64,000 nucleotides of DNA, from assembly GCA_037043015.1 (NCBI GenBank), contig CM073322.1, positions 7,327,601 to 7,391,600 on the forward strand. The letters run 5' to 3'. The translations under genes and the position numbers were made by a program. The notes beneath the pieces are model-generated. The model did no database searches, was not told the origin of the DNA, and was given only the letters and a program-made list of their open reading frames with translations. The stretch comes from Bryum argenteum. Taxonomy: Eukaryota > Streptophyta > Bryopsida > Bryales > Bryaceae. Numbering within the stretch: the stretch's first letter is position 1; the number at the start of each line of letters is the position of its first letter. This document shows, in pieces, positions 1 to 13,600 of the stretch.

Positions 1-3000
1 AGCTATTGCCCCGGCAAACGACCAAAGTAGCAACCATACAACACGACGACATTGTAAGTTTCAAAAACCTTTCCTTTTTGTAAGTTGAAGATTTCTAACA
101 CAAGTTATTCAATTGATTGATTGGTATGAATGGTCAACAATGTGGTGCCTAGATTTTGGTGTGGTTGTATCTACCTAGTTTTTATTGAAGTTTCATGAGT
201 CAAATTTTCGTCCACATGATCTTTAACAAGTCTATTACAAGTTTGTACAATTCAAATCTAAATAGCTTGTATTCATTTGGATCTATGACAATTTTTATGA
301 AAATGATTTTTTGGCTTGAAATACCCAAGAGTCGTTAAACGGTTGATAATGTGTTTGACAATATTGTAATTAGCACATGATCAATTGTATTAGAGTAAAT
401 TAGAAACACCATAAAACTATGAAAATAAGTTGATAATGCACTTCAAAAGCACATCTTGAAGAAAAAGTTACATTCCTCCATTTTGCAAGAAAAGACTTGA
501 AGAGTGGTGGTACTTCTATGGTTTTATTTGCAATTACTAACTTCATATCAAGTTTCAAAAAGAAGAAGTAACTTCATTCACTTTACTTGTCCTCATAACT
601 CTTTCTAAGAAACATAATATAGCACAAAATATAGATATGGGAGCATTTACGAATAGAAACCATTTGCTACATGCAATCCAGCACCCAAGTCCTTTTGCTT
701 TGTTTAGAGCAACTTGCGGTGTGACAAATTTCTAAATATTCATACAATTTGACATACCATCCAACTTACCTTTCAATGAAAGTATGTAACAAAGAATTTT
801 ACTTGCATATCCATTAGTGTTTATCATTGTCACTTCTATCTATACATTATCCCAAATAGAAATGATTTTCTATCGTGACACTTTGAGTATTTCAAATGGT
901 AAGATTTGTTAGTAGTTGGTTGTGAGCCAAAAAACCACCATGGAGGTCGCCTTTGGTCACAAGGAGATTGACAAGAACAACACATGAAGAGAGGAACAAG
1001 GGAGAAGAGAAGACGAGAAGAAATGAAGAAGAAACAAGGGGAAGTGAAGAAGAAAACCCCCGCCGGCCTCCTTTTAACCCTCTTCCGGTTTTTGGCTCGC
1101 CATTGCTTCATCTTAGCTCTGATTTGGGGGTGCCATAGCTTTTTGGAAAGTTAAGTCAACTTCGCACTCACTCCCAAAATCTCAGAAGCATAGGATCAAA
1201 ACCCGAGGACTGATGGCCAAAATACTGAGGCCTGCTTCTTTTAACCGCCGGCGGGAAAACCCTTCAACACCCCCAACTTTGGAGGGGTGTTTCTCCCTCT
1301 CTAAAGATCGGATCGGGACATACAATATACCTCTGGAAAGCTCTTTTGGAGATCTATCTATCCTAGAAATCTCAATAGCATAGGGAAAAAACTCCGTGAC
1401 TGATTGCTGTTTGAACACAACTGATTTGTTCACTGCCAGGGGGAAACCGTTTTCGACACCCCGACTTTGGGAGCAAATTTCTCCCTCTCTACAACTCGGA
1501 TTTTAGCATGCTTACTACCGTTGGAAAGCTCTACTTACAAGCTACCTACCACAAAAATCTCAATTAATTTGAAGAAGAATTGAGCGACTGATGGGAGAAA
1601 GACCAGGAGACATTTGATGGGGATCGAGAGAATTGAGTGAAAGGGGCCCACAGCCTCCTTCTACCAACAACTAAGCAATTCAAGAAGAAATCAAAAGAAA
1701 CAAAATTGAGAGGGAGGTTCACCTGCGTCCCTACTCCTACTCTAACTAAGCATTACAAAGAAGAAGAGGTAGACAAACAAGATATGAGACAAACAAGATG
1801 GAAGAGAAGGAGGCCCATGGCCTTCCTTCTCCTACTCTAACTAGATTGAGTGGGTGATGATAGCTTGGAAACAAGCTATTAAGTACAAAATGAGAGCCGC
1901 AAAAAATGCGGCTCACTCTAAAACCTAACTAAGGCCTAAGCCCTAACTAAGCCTCCATGGATGAATAACCGCCACTTCACGCGCTCCGTCCTTGAAGCCT
2001 CCATTCCACCAACCACTTCATCAATGAATGTAGCCTCACATGCTACCACAAGGTTAGATGGATGAGACTTACAACAATCAAATTTCAAACACAACATGGA
2101 CATCAAAGACTAGTTGTACAAAGCCCATGGTAAAACACTCAATTCTAATTTAAGCAACTAACCCTATTTCTAATTTAGGATTCACCAGGGGGAATCTTTC
2201 CTCCTCTAGTTCTTCTCCATCATCAATTGGATCCACTAGGGGGAATTTTTCCTCCTCTATTCCTTTTACACCCTAAAGTTTAAATTAGTCTTAAATGTCC
2301 CATGAAAGGCCTTGCAACAAGTAACCCCTAATATACAAATTGCATTCAAAACTAAATCATTGTATATTAATCAATTTACCTCAAGATGTCATGGTTTGCA
2401 AACACTTCATTAATAAAAGTCATTATTAACAACATTTAAACAAGAGAGCGCTCTCACGCTCTCACATTGGTAAAAACATATCAATCATCCTTTAACATGA
2501 TTAATCTCTAAAGCCAATTAAGACTTGACTTAAGACATTTGGGGTTTGCTTAGCCTTGAATTTATGATCAACTTTAGTGAAGTTGAAACTTTTTGAAGAT
2601 TGTAGAAATTTTCCATACTTTTCCAAAGAATCATTTCACGCTTCAAACTTCCTTATACTTTGACAGATAATTCAAAGCATGAAAATATTATTTGAATTAT
2701 CTCTAGAAATGCAGTATATGCTTAATTATTCTCAACATCTGCTGAAGATCAATTAGATCTCAGCAACTTCAAAAATTGACCAAAAATTAGAATTTTTGTT
2801 TTTTACAAGATTTGTTTTTGTACATGTAAGTAAAGTTTTAAGGCATGATGTAACCACTTTGATTTTCAATCCAATTATTTTTCCAACTTTATTGTCAAAT
2901 TAACGCCTTTGTATTTAAATTTTAGCATACTGTTGCGGACTACAACTCAAAGACAAGAGCAATAACAAGATTAAGGGAGACCGAGATGGACTAGAAGTGA

Positions 3001-4208
3001 AGGGATTCCTCGCAGAAGACTCAAAGGACACTCAAAATAAAAGAACATTTAACTGAAAGAGATAACAAAAGAGTAAGTAGAAGTGGTGTTGAAAAGAGTG
3101 AAGAACAACGACCTTCAACTCTTTATATATACTAGGCTAGTAAAAGCTTCTAAGGTTAAATCTTGGAAAAGCCATAGGACCTTCGGAAAAGCCACAGGAC
3201 CTTGCAGAATGTATGATGGTAAGGTTGAAGTTTTCTGAATTTAGAAAGGAGAAGTGAAAGCTTCCAGAAACTAAACAATCTACATGGGAGCTTTGAAATC
3301 TTCTAAAATCTAGTAGATATTTTTAGAAACTAGTGAAAGGTTTTAAAACTTTTTAGAAACTTAAACACACAAAATATACTTAATATACAAACTTTGAAAG
3401 TTCTTGAGTAACAGGATTGATCAGAGTAAACTCATGAGTGCGGATGACAGCTAATATGGCACGTGTATAAAACATACCTCTCTGTCAAAAATTAAACATT
3501 TATTTAGGTTTTAGGGTCTTGAGATTCTATAGGTCTTATAAGGGTAAAAATTGCATGGACATAATTATAACTCACCTAGAATAAGAATTTGAAAATCCTC
3601 ATATGAAATTTTGTATCAAGAATGGTTTTCTTAGCTTTCAAAAAACTAGATATCCTTTTTACAATTAGCAAAAAATAAAAATAAATAAATAAATAAATAA
3701 ATCTCCAACTTTGAATATTATGACCTCACAATCAAGATGAAACTTAAATTTTAGGGTTTCATATACATATATTCAATTTGATTTCTTACACAAAGCTAGG
3801 CAAGGGCTCAGTTTTAGTTATTGTAAAGCTCAGGCCGGAGGTTCATCGTGTAGTTTGCAAGTGCAATGTTACACATGTAATCAGGTTGGGCGATTGTAAT
3901 CCGGCCGAGCACGCGTAACTTGGCTCAGTTGAACGGACAACAAGTAGAAATTTTTTATTGTGATCCATTTGAGCGGACAACACCAAGGAAGTTTGCCCCG
4001 AGTGCTTTACAACAGATAAAGCGCACACGCTCGGGTATTATGAGTTCTAAGAAATGTGCACACCTTCGTGGTGAGGGAGAGCGCTCTCCTCATGGGCAGG
4101 GCTCCTTAAAACCGATAATGCCCTTGTGGGTGTACTTTACCCTATATGTCAACATCACCGGGCAAATAATTGCCTAAAATGTCAACGACGTTAGTAGATT
4201 CGCGTTCC
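1..4208. other. AT-rich flank without a recognisable gene
   Basis: I see no convincing coding region here. Open frames are short, low-complexity and lack family motifs. The stretch holds an imperfect tandem repeat at about 1165-1620, a pair of similar blocks near 2185-2215 and 2230-2265 (each containing a GGGGGAAT-TTTCCTCCTCTA pattern), an AAAT microsatellite at about 3670-3702, and a possible promoter-like TATATATA near 3124-3132. The interval from 2931 (TGTTGCGG) to about 3470 has the look of a solo LTR and is bounded by two CATAC words, but it does not end in CA, so I do not call it. The segment is the left flank of CACTA element A. Confidence 0.5.
1165..1620. repeat. imperfect tandem repeat, unit about 190 bp
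   Basis: Two full units and a partial third can be read by eye. Each unit contains, in order, an AATCTCA word, a GACTGAT word, an ACCCC-AACTTTGG or ACCCCGACTTTGG word, TTCTCCCTCTCTA, and TGGAAAGCTC. Copies start near 1175, 1365 and 1555. The TTCTCCCTCTCTA and GTTGGAAAGCTC words resemble non-coding regions of plant LTR retrotransposons, but that link is only an impression. No reading frame runs through the units. Confidence 0.5.
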
Positions 4209-4211
4209 AAA

Positions 4212-5520
4212 CACTATAAAGAAACCTGCGTTTTTAATGATGTTGTAAATGATGTCTAACAAGACATCGTAGACATTAATTCGGATGTCTTATAGACGAT
4301 AAGACATCCTAGACAGCTCAAATGTCTAAGCAGACGTCCAAAAAGACACGAAAATGTCTTAAGATCGAAGATGTCTTAAGGTAATTTTGGAATGGTAAAA
4401 AATGTGCCACGTAGGTGCCACGTAGATGACACATTAGCTTGAATTCAACGGGCAGTGCCACGTGGGGATGAAATTCATCATGATGTGGAATTTTACATGG
4501 TCCCACGAAAGATGACATGGCGGCGCCAGAATCCTACGTGGACCCTTTGAAAATCCAAAGTGGCACGCCGGAAAATCCGACGTGGCACGCCGGAAAAGTT
4601 GACGTGGACCCGGGAAAATGATGTGGCATGCCACGTCAGCATATTTCGGGGGGTTTCATGCTCCTCTCATGATAGTATTAGACATGACTTAAGATGACTT
4701 AAATGTCTTCGAAGACAACTTAGATGTCGTACAAGCTGGCTTGCAAGACGTATGCAATGTCTTACAAGATATCTTAGAATACATGTTTTATGTCTTATAA
4801 GATGTCGTACAAGGTGTTTGAGATGTCTTCGAAATGGTTTTTCAAAATGTGATAGACTGCCGCAGAATCCGACGTGGAACCCGAGAGAAATTATGTGGCA
4901 TGCCACGTCAGCATTTCTTGAGGGTTTTATGCTTCAGTCAAGTCGATTTTGGACATCACGGAATACATCTTTGATGTCATACAATACATCTTATATGTCT
5001 TAAATGATGTTTGAGTAAACATTGTATATGACTTTCTACATGTCTCAGAAGACATCCTTTATGGCTAAAAAGATGTCTTGGAACGCATCATAGATGTCTT
5101 CTAGGATGTTCAAGAAGACATTGTAGACGTCTTCTAAGATTGTTTTGAAGACATCTTGTATGTCTTTGAAGATGTCGCGCAAGACATTTTAGATGTATTA
5201 TAAGATGTTGTACACGACATTCCAGATGTTTCTCAAGATTTCTTAGAACACATCTTTTATGTCTTCCAAGATATCTTCGAAGTTGTCTTTAATGACATAA
5301 ATTAGTATTCCAAAATGTCTGAGGTGATGTTTAAAGATGTTTATAATCGTCTGCCGGAACATCCTTTCAGACATGCAAGTCCTCGCATTTTGTTTCGATA
5401 GTTGTTTTAAACCATGAAAACTTCCATACGTGGTGTTTATAAATTTACACATAGCCTCTTCCATTTCAGAGGTTTCACAAACACATACGTATGTCAGATC
5501 ACACACAATTCCAAATGTCA
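4212..5520 (+). repeat. terminal and subterminal repeats of CACTA element A
   Basis: The CACTA terminus at 4212 is followed by dozens of GATGTCT or AGACATC words in both orientations, spaced mostly 15-40 bp apart. They are interrupted at 4380-4660 by a GC-richer block with repeated CACGTGG/CACGTAGG/CCACGTC words. Arrays of short subterminal motifs are the known binding sites for the second CACTA protein (TNPA type). Here the motif can only be called that by position and density. The three bases before the terminus are AAA; no partner duplication was found because the right end is missing. Confidence 0.75.
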
Positions 5521-7149
5521 TATACACTTAAAACTGCACGTCCAAAATCTGTAGTGAAATATTAAAAACAGTACATATGATCACATCACAATTTACATAG
5601 CATAAGTGTAATTGTTTGTGACCTAAAAAAACCAAAAATATGCAATTCAATAACATCTTCTATGCAAAACACCATAGTAGTGACCTCCAAACCTTTCTTT
5701 GTGGACAATATCTTCATTTCTTCTTTCACGACTCGATCTTGTTCCTGCGCCCTCTTTTTAGTTTTAGATGCTTCATTCCCCTTTGATGTGTCGGCCTTTG
5801 CTGCGGTTTGGACAATCCTGCAGACTTTGGCACTGTGGACGGTTTTGTCGATTTGTTTCCGGACTTAAAGTGGCGCCTGACATATTCCAGAGGTGGAGCG
5901 GGTGTTTGAAAAACGTCCTGATCATAAAATAATTTGATAATGAAGCAACATCACAATATAAAACATTCAAAAGATATATAATATGATTCCACCATAAAAC
6001 AAGGTCAATTATCTCGCTCGAAGAAGATATCTTATACTAACAAAATATACTTGTATTGTTAAATACTTAACATCGCGTTCACCTATCATAGATACTCACA
6101 ATATATCTACTTCTAGTGTTCTGCATCGCTCGAGAGAAAGACGGGATGAAGGCGACCTTCGCTGCAGATTAATCGGAGTTATGGCATCCTGAAACTCTTG
6201 CATTACTTGGTAATTTCATGTGATGAGTGCCACTCCATTTCCCTCTCCGCAGCCCCCTCCTTTTGTCTCGCTGACCGGCATGCCTCCTTCCTTAGGCTTC
6301 ATAGCGCATATGTTGACATTGTCTCTATCGCTATGATTGGACACGCTAGATGCTCCATGGTTTGGAGATGGTGGCCTAGTGTTCTCCGTGGTACCTGTCG
6401 GTGTTGGATTGACCTGCAATAACACGGGTATTGTAGGAACCGACATATCCATCACCTGCTGCACAGTCGAGTCAGTCTGTGAGGCCTTCACAAAATTTAT
6501 CACCGTCGAAACATCGCCTCCAACCGCTGGTTTGAGTCATCAATCTTGGACTCCAGACGTGTGTTGGATGCTTCGATCTTCTCCTCCAAACGCTCATCTA
6601 CAGTGAGAGGCTTCTTCACACCGATAGAATGGGAACTTTTGAACGGTCGGTTTTCCGTTCTCTGCGATTTGGGGCGTTGCACCGAACCTCGAATCTCTAA
6701 CGCCGTCGTGAGTCGTCATCTGTGTGTTCATCGTCATTTTTCTCATCGTCCTCTTTCATCTTCTCGTTGTTTCATTTACTCGGTTTGAACAAAAAATCAT
6801 TGTCTCGATGTCGTTAGAAAGAAAAATCATTGTCTTAGTAAATGTTATAGAGGACTAAATGTTTTACTTACCGAGAGTCTTGCACCTCCTTGATGCACTT
6901 ACTGGAGGTAGGTTGCACAACTTGTAGCTTTGCTTTACCTTTAGTGTATGTCGATGCCTTCAAGTCTTGGCGATCCTTGGACCTACGCTCTTGAATTTGC
7001 CAACGAGATGCATCATCTCCGTCGCTGCTCTGCTCAGCCCTGCGGGGCGACTGTTTGCGCTTAGGTGCACTCTTCTTTATCATCCTGAGACGCCGTGCTA
7101 GCCACACCACAAAAGCCTCCAAGTTCTTACCCTGAAACCACACACATTC

Positions 7150-9085
7150 ATTAAGACATAAACTTATACATATCTAATGACATCGTAGACATCATATTAG
7201 ATATCTCTGATGACATCTTAGACAAGGTTTTTAGACATCTGTGATTACATTTAAGACATTCTTTTAGACATCTCTGATGACATCTTAGACAATTTTTTTA
7301 GACATCTGTGATGACATTTTAGACATTCTTTTAGACATCTTTGATGACATCTTAGACAAGGTTTTTAGACATCTGTGATGACATCTAAGACATTGTTTTA
7401 GACATCTAAGACATTCTTTTAGACATCTCTGATGACATCTTAGACAATGTTTTTAGACGTCTGTGATGACATCTTAGACATTCTTTTAGACATCTCTGAT
7501 GACATCTTAGACAATTGTTTTAGACATCTGTGATGACATCTAAGACATTTTTTTAGACATCTCTGATGACATCGTAAACAATGTTTTTAGACGGCTGTGA
7601 TGACATCTAAGACATTCTTTTAGACATCTTTGATGACATCTTAGACAAGGTTTTTAGACATCTGTTATGACATCTTAGACATTCTTTTAGACATCTCTAA
7701 TGACATCTTAGACAGCCTTTTAGATATTCGTGATTACACATCATAAAACACATTTTAGACAAACTTGTAGACATGCTTTCAAACATCTAGAAAGTAAACA
7801 AAGTACTTGTATCAAACATCTAAATAATGAGCTACAAATATAGATAGCAATCAATCAAATAACTTTAACAATATTACAAATTGCAACACACTAAAAAATC
7901 ATCACATACCTCAAAATTACATTCAACTCATTTAAAAAAAACCAACATCAGTAAACACCTTAGAAGCTGTACTTTCTCTAAAAATGAACACTAGACAATT
8001 TTTAGACATCTCTGATGACATCTTAAAGATCCTTTTCAAAATCATTTAAGTCATTTTGACATGATTGTACACATCCTTTCAAACATATAGAAAGTGAACA
8101 ACGTACTTGAACCACACATCTAAATAACGAGCAACAAATATAGATAGCATTTAAGCAAATAACTTGAACAAAATTACAAACTTGAAGAAAACTAAAAAGT
8201 GCAATACACTTTTACAAATTGCAAGACAATGAAAAGCATAACGTACCTCATTCGTACATTGGACTCAATTAAACAAAACCTACATCAGTAACCCTTAAAT
8301 TTTTGTTGTTGCAAAACGGTCTAAGTCACAAATTTTGACCTTCCAAGCTCAAAAAATCTGAATCTAAGCATTATTTAAGGATTCAAACGTAAGATCTCAA
8401 ACTTCACTTGACATTATTCTCACATACCAAATGTGAACCGTTTATTTGTTCCTCGTTTGTGAAATTATAATGTTCAAAGTTGGCTGAGTTTTTCCTATAC
8501 TCAAACCTCCAAAACCCGTTTTGAATTTTCAGGAAATTTTGGGGTTAACCAGCTCAGCAGCCGTACTTTATCTAAAAACTTAAAATTAGACATTCTTTTA
8601 GACATCTCTGATGACATCTTAGACATCCCTTTTAGACATCATTTAAGTCATTTTAGACATTATTTCAAACAATTATAAAGTAGACTTCTAGACTTCTAGA
8701 CTTCTAGACATTCTAAACATTCTTTCAAACAATTAGAAAGTAAATAAAGTACTTGTATCAAACATCTAAATAATGAGTTACAAATATAGCTAGCAATCAA
8801 GCAAATAAATTGAATAAAATTACAAATTGCAACAAAGTATCAGAAATGGCAACACACTTAAAAGCATCACCTACCTATGAATTACATTCAAGTCATTTAA
8901 TCAAAATCGACATCATTAAACAGCGGAGAAGCCGTAATGTATCTAAAGAATGAAAATTATACAATTTTTTAGACATCTCTGATGACATCTTAGACATCAT
9001 TTTGAACATCATTTAAGTCATTTTAGACCAACTAGTAGACATGCTTTCAAACATCTAGAAAGTAAACAAAGTACTTGAATCAAAC
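7150..9085 (+). repeat. AGACATC minisatellite in an intron of element A
   Basis: About 7165-7720 is a near-regular array alternating AGACATCTCTGATGACATC and AGACATCTGTGATGACATC with TTAGACA spacers, giving a period of roughly 50-55 bp and about ten units. Sparser copies continue at 7985-8060, 8590-8720 and 8960-9030, separated by related AT-rich text (AAATAACTTGAA, AACATCTAGAAAGTAAACAAAG), which itself recurs three times at about 7790, 8090 and 9055. The array lies upstream of the exon at 7143-6868, hence inside an intron of A's second gene, with GATGTCT in the sense orientation of that gene. Confidence 0.85.
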
Positions 9086-9862
9086 ATCTACGTAATGAGC
9101 AACAATTCTGATAGCCACAATTTTGATAGCAATTAAGCAAATAACTTGAAAAAAATTACAAACTTGAAGCAAATTACAAATTGTATCACACTATTACAAA
9201 TTGCAAGACAATATTACAAATTGCAACACACTATTACAAATTCTAAAAAATATTGCAATACACTATTACAAATTACAAATAAAAAATTGCAACACACAGG
9301 GCAGCAAGAGGGGAAACATTACAGCAGCAGGAGGGTGAGGCGTCAGCACCGCAGCAGGAGGGAGGAAGGCAGCAGAACGGTGAGGCGGAAGAAATGCAAC
9401 AGGAGGGAGGACGGCAGCACGAGCGACCAAGGACACCAGCACTTCGACAACATGTTCACGAGGGGGAGGACCGCAGCTTCAGGAGGGGAAGGACGACCGC
9501 ACCAGCGCTGGACAGCACGAGCTTCGAAGGCGGCAGCACTAATGCCAGCAGCAGGAGCTGCAATGGGGAGGGGGACCCCATTAGCAACCCCGCAAGGGCC
9601 AAGGCCGCCCGCCCGGCGCATTGCTGCCCCCGCTGTCAGGCTGACAGGAGCTGGCCGCCCGCCCGCCGCACGAGCTGCGGTGCCAGGGGCTGCAATGGGG
9701 AGGCGGACGCCATTAAAAGCACCCACGGCGGGCCGCCCGCCCCCATCAATGCCCCATGCCAGAGCATTTTCCGAACTAGCAGTAACATCGTGCATGAGCA
9801 GCTTCGGCGGTTTAGGGTGTTGACGGCCGTTAGCAGCTTCGGCCGTGAGCAACTTCGGCAGT
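9086..9862. other. element A intron, GC-rich segment before the B insertion
   Basis: The first part (9170-9295) repeats ATTACAAATTGCAA-type words. The rest is GC-rich with CAGCAGGAGGG and CCGCCCGCC words. Open frames exist on both strands, but they are compositional and show no family motif. The matching GC-rich text on the far side of element B (24013-24460) continues the same intron, with similar GCTGCTTCGG and GACACCGCC words. I see no separate gene here. Confidence 0.5.
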
Positions 9863-9899
9863 ACTCACTATAAGAAAACCCTGTTTTTTCTGATGTCTA
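9863..9899 (+). repeat. left terminal inverted repeat of B with ACT duplication
   Basis: ACT at 9863-9865 is the target duplication. The repeat proper is 9866-9899, identical to the reverse complement of 23976-24009. It is followed at once by GATGTCT/AGACATC subterminal motifs to about 10090. Confidence 0.95.
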
Positions 9900-10099
9900 G
9901 GTAGACATCCAAAATGTCTGAGGATGTCCGCGTTGATACTTTGATGTCTAAGAGGACATCGCGATTCGTTGGATGTCTAATATGATGTCTTAGAGATTTA
10001 GAGGACGTTGAGATGGGGATGTCTGGGGATGTTGGTCGAAACGTCTAAGTTTTTTAGATGTCTGACTAGACATCGCCGAAGACATCAAAGTGCCACGGT

Positions 10100-10603
10100 G
10101 GCAAGGGATTTCGGACCAGCAGGGTAAAAACGTCAAAAAGTTACTGGTGGACGGGGTAAAAAGCAATTCCAATTTTAAAAAAGTTGCTAAATGGGCAGCA
10201 CTTTCTTAAGTGAAAAAAAAGACATCCTACTTTTTTTTTTTAAAAAAAAAAATAAATAAATTATGTGACGTGGCAATATTAAAAAAACTAATTTTAGAGT
10301 TTTTTAATTTTTTTTATTGGTCCATTTGTTTAATAATATTAAAATATAAACTTATATTCTACAAAAATATGTTATGTAAATTTTTATTATATTCAAATAA
10401 ATTATAATATTATATTGCTATATTTAAATTAAAATATTAGTTATGATGAAGAAAAAAATATTTGAATAATTAAATAATATTATATAAAAAATTATAATAT
10501 CAGTAAAAGAGTGATGGTGCCAAAATATAGAATTTTAAAATATAACTAATTTCATGGATATTTAATCTTGCAAAAACACGTGGACATAGATTAAAAAAGT
10601 TAT
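10100..10603. other. AT-rich spacer between B left end and its transposase
   Basis: This stretch runs from the subterminal repeats to the transposase stop. It is dominated by poly-T/poly-A and TTATATT-like text with no supported gene. It may contain the transposase 3-prime untranslated region. Confidence 0.5.
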
Positions 10604-13600
10604 TTACAGCTCTTTATCTACATGGCAACAAAAACTCCACGTCTCCATTTCACCATCGGTGTCTGAAATTGTTGCAGCTGTAACATAGGACCCTCCTGTT
10701 GGCGCCGGTCTCTGATTAGGCTCTGTCTCCAAGACCTGCGGTTGTAAGCCCTCGAAGTTTACGTCATCACCGATTGCGATTCCATTTGCAACAGGTTGTC
10801 GATGCTCTAATGCTGTACGCCGACCTCGGACGTTTGTTCGGCATATAATCTTCCATCCGTATCTTGTCGGGTCATCGGAGAAAAAAACTTGTTGACAATG
10901 CAAGGGGAATGCAAATGAATCCGGATGCACTCTATTGTCCATGTGGCTGAAGTTTGCCATGTTGAATCCGTACTTGTCTCGCTCAATACTGGGCACCCTC
11001 AAATCCGCTGAGGGTCTTACCCATTCGCATAGCAAAACCGTCGTGCAGTGGTTACGGTAATCCAGCTCTAGTATCTCCTGTATATACCCCACATGCTCAG
11101 CTGTATGCTCAATGGGCCTTCCATTGCAAATCCCCCAACGTAATTGCTGTGTAAAAGTGGCCACTACACATGAGTCTCGAGTAACAAGGCCCCCCTCCGC
11201 CGTTCGCACCCGCAAATGCATCCCGAATGCGTGCATTTGCCGATGGGAAGTTGCAAACCTCTCCGGAGGACAGAGTATCAGATGACGTCGTCGTCGAGAC
11301 GATCACCAGCCGCTTCTGCCTGCATCACTTGTGCCTTTAGCCAATCTACAAAGCATGGCAAATCCCTCAGCCCAATAGGGTACGTCACAACTCTAGAAGG
11401 TCGTTGACGTCTTGACTGTACTCGAAATGCTTCTCGCTCTTCCCATCGGCGTCCCTTCGCAATGATGTATTCCCCGCACACCACTCCCACCCTCGTTGTT
11501 AGAATATTTAATTCCATTTTGAACACACACAACACATGTATCTACTGCTCAAATGTCCTCGACTATGTCTTCATAGACATCGTACGGTCCGTGCAGACGA
11601 TGCCTACGACATCTACATTGACATCTGTTTAGACATTATAGTGGACTCTTGAATGTTCAAAGAGATGTCTTGGTGGATATCTTTGGTGACATCCACGTCT
11701 GTCAAACTCTGTTTCCATCATTCATGTTACCAAGACCCGGTTCCACAACTGCGAACTGTAGGGATGGTGTGATATGCCCAAGTATTGGTACAAGGACTCA
11801 CTCTCGCCACGGTTCCAAGCACGCTGCGTTGTCGATGATGAATGCATGTGCGTAGTTGCGCACCTCGTCAGACAATCGGCGCTTTGTTGTTTCATTACGC
11901 CCCAAGATCTCATCATTCATGGTAGCATCTTCGTTTGCATCCCATACCCGGTAAGTTGTTGCTCTATAGCGTTTTATGTACTCTGTACAGAATCCAAGAG
12001 TTTCGTCCAAACGATACCCTTCTGCTATGCTCCCTTCTGGATGTGCGTATGTCCGTACGTAATCTTTGAGTGTCTTCATGTATCTCTCGATTGGATACAT
12101 CCATCTACAATGGACTGGTCCGCATATAAAGAGTTGTTCCACAAGATGTATAGGAAGATGCGCCATGACGTTTAAAAACGTTGGAGGGAACTCTTTCTCC
12201 AACACGCATGTTGCTATAACCACATCGTGCATGAGAGTATCGCGGGAGTCTTCTCGTACCTCCTTCTCGCATATACGCTGAAAAACCCTGCACATCTTGA
12301 TGATCGCTACACGCACCTCTTCGTGTAAGACGTTCCGAATGGCGACAGGAAGTATCTGCAATTCCCCACACAATCATCATGTGCAAGTAAGAAACTAATG
12401 ATCGCCCCCACATTGAGACGTGCACATGTGCCTGTAATATCTGATTTCCAGTTCCATCTACCTCAATAGAGGGTTACAAAAACATCAACCGTGTGTGCAA
12501 GGACATCAGGATGTCCTTTTGGACAGCCCTGTAGACACGTGGACGTTTGAAATGATGTCCTTCTAGACATCCTCCTAGACATGCGGATGTTTGAATGGAT
12601 GTCCTTCTGGACATCCTTCTAAACACGTTGATGTTTGAAATGATGTCTCAAACTCATGCGGATTCTTACTATGTTCACCTCTTTCTATTACCTCAACTCC
12701 TCTATGTACCTTAGTTTTCTCATAACTCCATGTGGGGTGATGGTCTGGTTGGGGTACCCAAAAAGGTTGTCCCATGAACAATTGCACTCTATGCTGATGT
12801 GACAAACATATCCATTTTAAAACTGTAATACAATAAGACTTCATTAGATGTAGTTTTAGTTGTCTATACTTATAATGTATCAAGAAAAAAAATTAAAAAT
12901 TAAAAAAAATGTTTTGAAGTAATTTTATTTGATTTTTTAGTTGAAAAAGTAAGTCATGTCCCAATAACCTAAAATCCATAGAATCAAGCAAATGGAATAT
13001 CAACCATTTTTATTTTAATATAATTTTTGAATATGACCTACATCTTCTTGTATAGAATACAAAATAATTTATTTAATAATAAAAAAAATAATTCATTGTG
13101 CACTATAATGCCTGCAAATCCCCAAATTCAACACTTTTTCCCTCATCTATGAATGGATCCAAAAAAAATAAAAAATCTAAAAGAAAATCTATAGGCATAT
13201 ATACTTTGATTTCAGTGAGGTGCATGATATTTTATTTTCTATTTTAGGGTCTTTTTACTTGATTAAAATGACTAAATTAGACAAACTTTGGAGGCTTTCA
13301 ATAAAAATAACCTAATTAGTGTGTCCAAAAAGTGATACCCCAAGCTTACCATTGCCCTGTGAGAATTAAAGTTTGTACCTGCTGCATAAGCACATGGTAA
13401 TCGTGCGTCTTCATATATTGTAGTTTCCCATCCTGCAACCGCTTGTGAATAGCCCCCACGTACTTAGTTGGAGTTCGCATACTTGAAACTATGTGAACAA
13501 ACTCTTGTTTCTCGATTCATTCCAAACAAAGTCTTGAGAATGTTCTCGCAGAGATTTTTCTCACAGTGCATGACATCCAAGATGTGTTGAATCTTCAGAT

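Noticed and set aside
2931..3470. Possible solo LTR starting TGTTGCGG with flanking CATAC words
   Set aside because: The right edge does not end in CA and no second LTR, primer-binding site or internal region is visible.
7150..7740. CRISPR-like regular repeat array
   Set aside because: The spacers are as similar as the repeats, the unit is a variant of the CACTA subterminal motif, and the genome is eukaryotic.
9146..9873. Overlapping open frames of 159-225 codons
   Set aside because: GC-rich intron text of element A, open on both strands, without motifs.
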